Positions 57,720-64,000 of a DNA stretch of 64,000 nt are shown here, piece after piece; the stretch's first letter is position 1; each line of letters begins with the position of its first letter. Source of the stretch: Perognathus longimembris pacificus (taxonomy: Eukaryota; Chordata; Mammalia; Rodentia; Heteromyidae); contig NC_063181.1 in NCBI RefSeq assembly GCF_023159225.1, positions 10,189,606 through 10,253,605 on the forward strand. Reading direction: 5' to 3'. The translations under genes and the position numbers were made by a program. The notes beneath the pieces are model-generated. The model had not been told where the DNA came from, ran no database searches, and was given only the letters and a program-made list of their open reading frames with translations.

Positions 57720-58804
57720 GTAGATTTGGGATAAAAGACTATACAATGTAAACTAGGCCCGCTTTAGCCTTGTATTCAAAAACAGTAAGCAAAAGTTGAT
57801 CATGCTCAAAATACAGATTGCTCTTCTGTAGAAGAGTTGTATCTTGAAGCTAATCAGTTCACACATCATGCATGGTCTGGTACGACAAATATGATACAAC
57901 ATACCCTCTGCGTTCATTCTAAAAATCTTGCAAAGGCGTGTGGAAAAGCTTGAAACCTGCCAAGAGGTAAACCCCAAGGAGTAACTTTAGCAGGGGCAGA
58001 ATAGATAGCAAGTATGATATGGCTGTCCTCCAAAAACTATATGGTAAACTCTAATTTTTTAAAAAATGATGATGTGCTAATGGTATGAAGACATGTCGAC
58101 GGAAGTGCCAAAATGCCAGCTGCCTTACACAAAACATTGTGCAGCTGAAGACAATCAAACCAAAGTCCACTTCCGTGTTTTCAGGGAACCTCAGGATTTT
58201 ATGCGATTGCTAAAGGAAGTCTGGGTGCCTGTCGTGTGTGTTTAAATGATTTCCCAGGTTAATAGATAACAAAATCCAATCAATCAAGAATTGGGGGTAC
58301 ATGTTTTTGTTGTTAAATGTGGAAACCGGTTTTGGACTGGCCTATGCTGTTAACACCGCACGCCCATTAGAGTGGCAGAGACTTCCAGGAAGAAATACTG
58401 CAAGCTCACCCCAGTACAAGCACAAAAGCAGACAGACTGGCTCCTTTCCCAAAGACGCCTGGTGGGCAGGTGGGTGTGGCAGTCACACTCTCTCCTGATT
58501 GGCTGTGCTGGGAGTAGTCAGGTGCTACAGATCTAGTCCAGAGGCTCACATGAGCTCAGGTCAGCAGTGTTGTGCCTTAGTCAAAGACCTCATGTCTAAA
58601 CTCGGGCAAGGTTATTTGACCATGGGTAGTTAGAGGCTTCGCTTTTTCTTTTCTAAATTGACATTCCCGTCGTAAACAGATTGCAAAGCTGCAGGTTAAC
58701 AGAAGCTAAGCAGTTTTTAAATGTTGACACGGTAGTCCCGAGAGCAAAACCCTTTACCTGGAATAGGTAGAGTTGAAAAACAGTGTAAGTAAGAAGGCAA
58801 ATGT
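57170..58804. other. Upstream intergenic DNA, no gene recognised
   Basis: AT-rich apart from the CA microsatellite. May hold distal LPL regulatory DNA, but nothing specific can be shown. Confidence 0.5.
57672..57719. repeat. (CA)n microsatellite
   Basis: About 23 CA units ending CGCG, upstream of LPL. Confidence 0.95.
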
Positions 58805-59010
58805 AGCTAGATGCCAGTGACTCAAGCCTATAATCCTAACTACTCGGCATCACAGTTCAAAGCCTGGGCAGGAACAATCATGCCACTCTTATTTCCAATT
58901 AAGCACCAGAAATGCTGGAAGTGAACGCATGGTTCAAGTAGTAGAAAGCCAGCCTGGAGCAAAAAAGCAAAAGGGCAGCATCAAGTCCTATGACTGACAC
59001 CCAAAAAAAG
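58805..59010 (+). mobile_element. B1-Geo composite SINE, decayed
   Basis: Left half AGTGACTCAAGCCTATAATCC, joining segment CTTATTTCCAATTAAGCACC, right half TGGTTCAAGTAGTAGAAAGCC. Followed by a G run. Confidence 0.72.
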
Positions 59011-59039
59011 GAGGGGGGGGGGAAACAACCAAACATATA

Positions 59040-59195
59040 GATGCATAGGTCTTCTTTTTCCATCTTCTCTCTCTTCCTTCCTTTCTTCTTTCTTTCATTC
59101 CTTCCTTTTTCCTTCCTCCCTCTCTTTTTCCCTCCCTCCCCGCCTGTCTTCCTCCTTTGTTTCCCTACTTCCTTCTTTCCTTTCTTTTTATCCGC
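59040..59195. repeat. Pyrimidine-rich CTTT/CCTT tract
   Basis: C/T-rich degenerate microsatellite next to the SINE at 58805. Confidence 0.85.
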
Positions 59196-59199
59196 TATT

Positions 59200-60414
59200 T
59201 TGGGTTGACTACCTGCTATTTGCACATACTGGACATTTTTCATCCCTTTGAGCATTTACTATTGATAAAAGCTCAGCATTTTGAATAATAAGTCCATTGC
59301 ACAGATGATGGAAGATGAACTCCCTCTTCCCCACCCCCAAAGATTAAATAACAGTCACCATGAATCATAAAATACTTTTTGTCAGCAATCTCAGGAGAGG
59401 AAAAAAATTGCTACGCTGTTTATTTGCTATGTTATGTTATTTGCTATGTTCAATTAGAATGTCGCAGTGGTTGTGAACAAGAAAAGGCTGGGAAGCAGTT
59501 GTTTTCTGCACATGCATGCCGATTTTAGTGCAAGTTTTACTTTGAGGCTTCTCTGTTAAACAATATGATCAACTTTGTAAGCACCCCTCAAGAGCCTCAC
59601 TTCTGAAGGGGATCGGGTCTCTTGCCAAAATAATAATAATAATAATAATAATACACTTAACTTAGGAAAGTATGGCTAATATAAATGCAATTTGGAAATT
59701 CAAAGCCATAAATGTTAAAAGGTATCCTAAAGTCTGTTGATTTTTAAAACAAGAGAGCAAATCAAGATGACTACAGAAAAAGAAATGTCACAAGGGTTTC
59801 TCCACCACCCATCCACGTGCCAGCGTTGTGCTTCCAGTCATCCTGGCAGTGGGCGTGGCCCACTTGGTGATGAGGATGGCCGGAAGTTCAGGGAGCAGCT
59901 CTCCATCCCGTGCTGGCTGGTTGAGGAGTAGATGTACTGATCTTGCAGAACCCTTCTTGAATCCATTGCCCAAGAATATTATGTTGAAAAATCCTACATG
60001 ACTTTCTCAGGAATATTAAACTCAGATAGAGTACAGTTCTTTTTTGGCCAAGTTGGGGCTCTGGTATGACCAAATTAAAAGGACAAATGAATACAAATCC
60101 TCTTTTAATTTTCTCCTGACCTCTAACTAGAAGTGAGCTCAAGGATGGAGGTTGTTTTGTTTCCTTGAGGCAGGGTGAAAGTTACAGAGTGTGAGAATTG
60201 CTATGAACCAGAGACTGGGGAAAAATAATCAGGACACACTTTAAAAATTTTAGCTGGCTTGACTTGTGGATAGTCATGCAATTCCCCCTCCCAAAGTCAG
60301 TGAAAAGCCAACAATTACTCCAAATACAGAAATACACACACAAACCACAGAGATCACGCAGATAAAGAATGTCAGCATCAAGATTTCTGGGAGTAAAATT
60401 AGGAAGAGAAATAA
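59200..60414. other. Upstream intergenic DNA, no gene recognised
   Basis: Short overlapping frames on both strands at 59737-60142 show no domain. Nothing assigned. Confidence 0.5.
59631..59652. repeat. (AAT)n microsatellites
   Basis: Short (AAT)n here and another at 60750-60775. Confidence 0.9.
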
Positions 60415-60560
60415 GGTAATTTTTATATTTTTAAATACAAATCTTATTGTAAAGGTTATGTACAGAGGGGTTACAGTAAGTACATTTCTTTTTGAACAGT
60501 GTTACCCCCTCCCTCGTTTTCTCCCAGTTGTTCTGTTCCTGCCTGCCCCTAAGATGTGCA
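60415..60560 (-). mobile_element. L1 3' end, antisense
   Basis: TTTATTGTAAAGGTTATGTACAGAGGGGTTACAG-type sequence is the reverse of the 3' end seen at 62640-62735, with TACCCCCTCCCTCGTTTTC following. Confidence 0.75.
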
Positions 60561-61737
60561 GTTAATTTCTAACATAGTGTTTAGTATCACTACTCAATTG
60601 GTTCATCCTTTGTCCCACTTTTCTATGTTTCCCCTTCGCCTCCCCAAATCAGATAAATTCATACACAAGACAAAGGCTACAGAAAATTTTTAATTAAAAA
60701 AAATAGTGACAAAAGGGATAAACCAAACAGAAACTGCAAACAGAATAATAATGGTAATAATAATAATAATAATAACCTCTTGTCTCCATTTCTTAGAGTT
60801 CATTTCAATAAGCATAGTTTTATATGATCACATACTTTTTAAAAAGAGAGATAAGCACACACACATTAAAACTGCAAGTTTGAAACAAGCTTCACAGTGA
60901 AGGAGGAAAGGATGGAACATTAAAGATAGATGCTTATCATAGAGGAACTACGAGATCCCAGGGAAAAGGGTACTGGCCTTTTCTAGAACATAGCTCTAAA
61001 AATGAGAAAAAATGTCCCACACATTTTTATCACTGATGTTCGTTTGTGTGTAGGCTTCCCCTTTTCCATCAAATGAAACCCAAAACAAAATAAAAAGTTC
61101 AATTCATATAAAAAGGATCTTAAGAGGGAGACATTCTAAAATACCCAGGTAGTAACTTGAATATATAAAGACTTGAAAGTTCTTTGCTGAGGCTCTCACA
61201 GCCAGAGATAGTTCTAGAACCATCCTGGAACGCTGCAGCTGACAAGGTTAGCCCCACTTAGCAGAGGGTGTGTTTGAGGTGCCCCCTGCTGACATCCGGT
61301 GAAACCGTCATAGCTCAAACAGTAACAGCAGTTCTAAAAAGCTTGAAACAGAATGGACTTGACTAATTACTAAATTCCAATATTATTATTTGTTCCTTTT
61401 GTTAGCTTGTAAGCAATAAGAAAGGAGAGGCATCTTGCAAGGCTACCAATAGCACCCAAGGATGTCCCTGGGCAGAGTCCCTGGGCAATGGGCAGATCTG
61501 CAACACTGAGTGAAAGGTGAGCACTGTAAGATGCGGGGAAAGTAGGATTCCTTAGTTTAAATATTTGTGAGATTTACTAATTATGAGACATGTGGATAAA
61601 CATTCACAACATATGCACACACATATCTTGCGCTAGTCTACGTGGGCCAAATTTGAGTCTGAGAAATGAAGGCCTACTTAATTTTGTTTTTTTTTTCATT
61701 TCTTTATAATTTTCTTGATTATACTAATCTCTCAACT

Positions 61738-61872
61738 CTTTCCTTCCTTCTTCCTTTCCTTCCCTCCCTCTCTCCACCTTCCTCCTTTCCCTCCCCCTCC
61801 TTTCTTCCCTCTTTCCTTCCCTTCCTTTTTTCCTTCCTTCTTTTCTATTTCTTTCTCTTTCTTTTCTTCTAA
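61738..61872. repeat. Pyrimidine-rich CCTT tract
   Basis: Imperfect (CCTT)n and (CTTT)n; open frames through it encode only Ser/Phe/Pro/Leu. Confidence 0.9.
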
Positions 61873-61889
61873 TTCATTAACTTTTTTAA

Positions 61890-61958
61890 TTGTTTTTTTA
61901 TTGTCAAGGTAAAATACAGAGGGGTTACAGTTATATATGTTAGGTAAAGGCTATATTA
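61890..61958 (-). mobile_element. Short L1 3' end, antisense
   Basis: TTATTGTCAAGGTAAAATAC and AGAGGGGTTACAG are the reverse of the final bases of the L1 at 61960-62735. The two lie back to back. Confidence 0.7.
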
Positions 61959-61959
61959 A

Positions 61960-62735
61960 ATCTACCAGCACAATCGTGTTAATAGCAGCATTGTCATAGC
62001 TAAAATATGGAACCAACCCAGATGCCCTTCAGTAGATGAATGGAGAAAGAAATTGTTGTGTATATACACTATGTTTTTGTCAGAAAGAATGACATTCGTA
62101 AGAAAATAGAAAGACTTAGAAAAAAAATCATACTAAGTGAAGTGAGCGAGACCAAAGAAACATATACTCTATGGTCTCCCTTACTGGTGATAATTAGTAT
62201 ATGTCTAGGATAGTCCTAGCAGTTGATCACAGTAGCTCAATAGCTATATACTATGATCACATAAGATAACACTAAGAGAAATGATCTCCAAAATATGGAA
62301 ACAGGTGGTTTATCATTGATGTTATTTTCGGTGTAGTATGTATGTGAAATTATTTCTTTTTTCTTCTGTTCATAGTCCCTGTGGTTTAGCCCCTGTTGTC
62401 ATTGTATTTGTTACTCTGGGTAACTGGTAATTGTTACTGTATTTGGCACTCTGGGTATTTTATATATGTCTGTCTGAATTGGGGAAGGGAAGGGGAACAT
62501 TAAAATGGTGAGACAATGGGTATAAGGCAAACTGATGCAACAGCAATACTTACAAGACATTATGTTGTGAACTAACTGTACAACTGGGGGGGGGTGGAAT
62601 TGGGAAAAAGGGAAGATGGGAAGAATGAGGGAGGAGGTAACAAGCTAGACAAGAAATGTACTCACTATCTAAGTTATGTAATTGTAACCCCTCTGCACTT
62701 CACCTTGACAATAAAAACATTAAAAAGTAGATTTG
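61960..62735 (+). mobile_element. 5'-truncated L1 3' end, sense
   Basis: Starts in ORF2/3' UTR (AACCCAGATGCCCTTCAGTA, ATACTAAGTGAAGTGAGCG) and runs through a G-run (62586-62594) to GTAACCCCTCTGCACTTCACC and AATAAAAACATTAAAAAG. The gene portion lacks any long frame. Confidence 0.85.
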
Positions 62736-62754
62736 TGCTTAAAAGATTCTAAAA

Positions 62755-62998
62755 AAAAACTTAAAAGGATAAAACAAACTCAAAGGGGATGGGGTGGAGG
62801 CAAGGGGCAAGGAGTAGACGAATGAATAGGAGAAGAGGGAGAGAATGCAGCCAAGAAACCAAGCAAAATTAAGAAGAGTTAGGGAAAGAGTAGGGAGGGG
62901 AGGGATGGGTGAGAATGTCGAAAGGAGTGACATCAAGATATATTTTATTCATAAACTGCATTGTTCAATTAAAGATAATAATAAAAAGAAAAAATAAG
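62755..62998 (+). repeat. Purine-rich unknown repeat, copy 1
   Basis: G/A-rich body, then GAGAATGTCGAAAGG, TCAAGATATATTTTATTC, ATAAACTGCATTGTTCAATT and AAAGATAATAATAAA. Class unknown; a 3' UTR of an L1 subfamily is plausible. Confidence 0.6.
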
Positions 62999-63225
62999 GG
63001 CTGGGGATATAGCCTAGTGGCAAGAGTGCCTGCCTCATATACACGAGGCCCTAGGTTCGATTCCCCAGCACCACATATACAGAAAACGGCCAGAAGCGGC
63101 GCTGTGGCTCAAGTGGCAGAGTGCTAGCCTTGAGCGGGAAGAAGCCAGGGACAGTGCTCAGGCCCTGAGTCCAAGGCCCAGGACTGGCCAAAAAAAAAAA
63201 AAAAAAAAAAAGAAAAAAAAGAAAA
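62999..63225 (+). mobile_element. IDL-Geo SINE, near consensus
   Basis: The best preserved copy: ID-like half with GGTTCGATTCC B box, Geo half, then an A tail of over 20. Flanked by AGAAAAAATAA-like repeats. Confidence 0.93.
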
Positions 63226-63513
63226 AATAAATAAACTGACATCTTAGGAGGCAAAAATAAGAGAAGTGTGCATATCAATGAGCACAGTAGTGTGGTCCTA
63301 TAGATGAGTGAAATAAATCTAAGCAGCCAGAACCAAATGAAAAAGACTCTAATCTGACTCTTATAGGGTCATAAACTTCTGTGTTTGTATAATAATGCAT
63401 TTGACATGGTTGAGTTATAACAATTAATACCATTTCCCAGATGCCTTTCTTCCCCTACCTGAAGTGCTGTTGGCATTTTTATGAATTTTGTCACCACTGA
63501 AAAAGTCAATAAG

Positions 63514-63710
63514 GGCTGGGAATATGGCTTAGTGGCAAGAGTGCTTGCCTCATATACATGAAGCCCTGGGTTTGATTCTTCAGCACCACATAGATAGAAA
63601 AAGGCCAGAAGTGGCACTGTGTGGCTCAGAAGTGCTAGCCTTGAGCAAAAAGAAGCCAGGGACAGTACTCAGTTCCTGTGTCCAAGCCCCTCAACTGGCA
63701 AAAAAACAAA
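63514..63710 (+). mobile_element. IDL-Geo SINE, diverged
   Basis: Plus-strand copy about 300 bases from the previous one, with mutated B box (GGTTTGATTC) and a short deletion in the Geo half. Confidence 0.9.
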
Positions 63711-64000
63711 ACCCAACTCAGTAAAAGAAACTGATTTCTATGTTGTTTACTAGCAGTTCCAAAACCCTTTCTCTCAATAGTCTAATAAGAACACCCTGTA
63801 TTGCACGTGAACAGCCTCCTCTGCAGAACTGAGCATTTGCCTTGGCTTCGCTTTGATTCTCAGCCACTGGGGGAAATGAGCACACAAATGATCTCCAGAT
63901 GTACATCTAAAATTCCCACTCATTGAATTTTTACAACCATCAGTACATTTTCTTCTAAGACATGGGGACTGGATTGACCCATGTGCAGTATTCAACCCAG

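Noticed and set aside
57414..57746. 110-residue minus-strand frame with Val/Cys repeat
   Set aside because: Translation of the CA microsatellite.

Overview
This window comes from a rodent nuclear genome. It holds one functional gene, lipoprotein lipase (LPL), complete on the minus strand from its proximal promoter (about 56.5 kb) to its distal poly(A) site (about 32.65 kb). The lineage is read from the repeats. The commonest young element is a dimeric SINE whose left half is an ID-like, tRNA-Ala-derived monomer and whose right half matches what I remember of the Geo monomer. That IDL-Geo family is described from Geomyoidea (kangaroo rats, pocket mice, pocket gophers), so a geomyoid rodent is the best guess. 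The species cannot be named from this sequence.

Layout. 1-32.6 kb is intergenic DNA downstream of LPL: SINEs, fragments of old and younger L1, microsatellites, and two dead processed pseudogenes, a thymosin beta-4 copy at about 12.7-13.3 kb and an RNF41 copy at about 25.3-27.1 kb. 32.65-56.34 kb is LPL. Ten exons could be placed to the base from splice sites, conserved exon lengths and protein identity. The joined reading frame encodes 476 residues with the catalytic triad, lid cysteines, furin site, heparin-binding clusters and tryptophan loop intact. 55.3-56.5 kb is a CpG-rich promoter region with the known LPL elements in the expected order (PPAR element, CT/Sp1 element, CCAAT box, octamer). 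56.9-64 kb is upstream intergenic DNA with more SINEs, low-complexity tracts and an L1 3' end.

The enzyme is secreted and hydrolyses triglyceride in chylomicrons and VLDL at the capillary surface. The promoter elements fit its known expression in fat and muscle and its control by fatty acid and PPAR signals. No other coding gene, structural RNA gene, CRISPR array or operon-like system is present. Nearly all other open frames are repeat, low-complexity or antisense shadows.

I found no new biological system. The observations most worth following are: a right-hand SINE module shared by two different composite SINE families; a long inverted repeat in LPL intron 1; a thymosin beta-4 retrocopy that carries about 0.5 kb of extra sequence inside the same target-site duplication; a recurrent purine-rich repeat of unknown class at five places; and a tandem pair of SINEs that share one target site.
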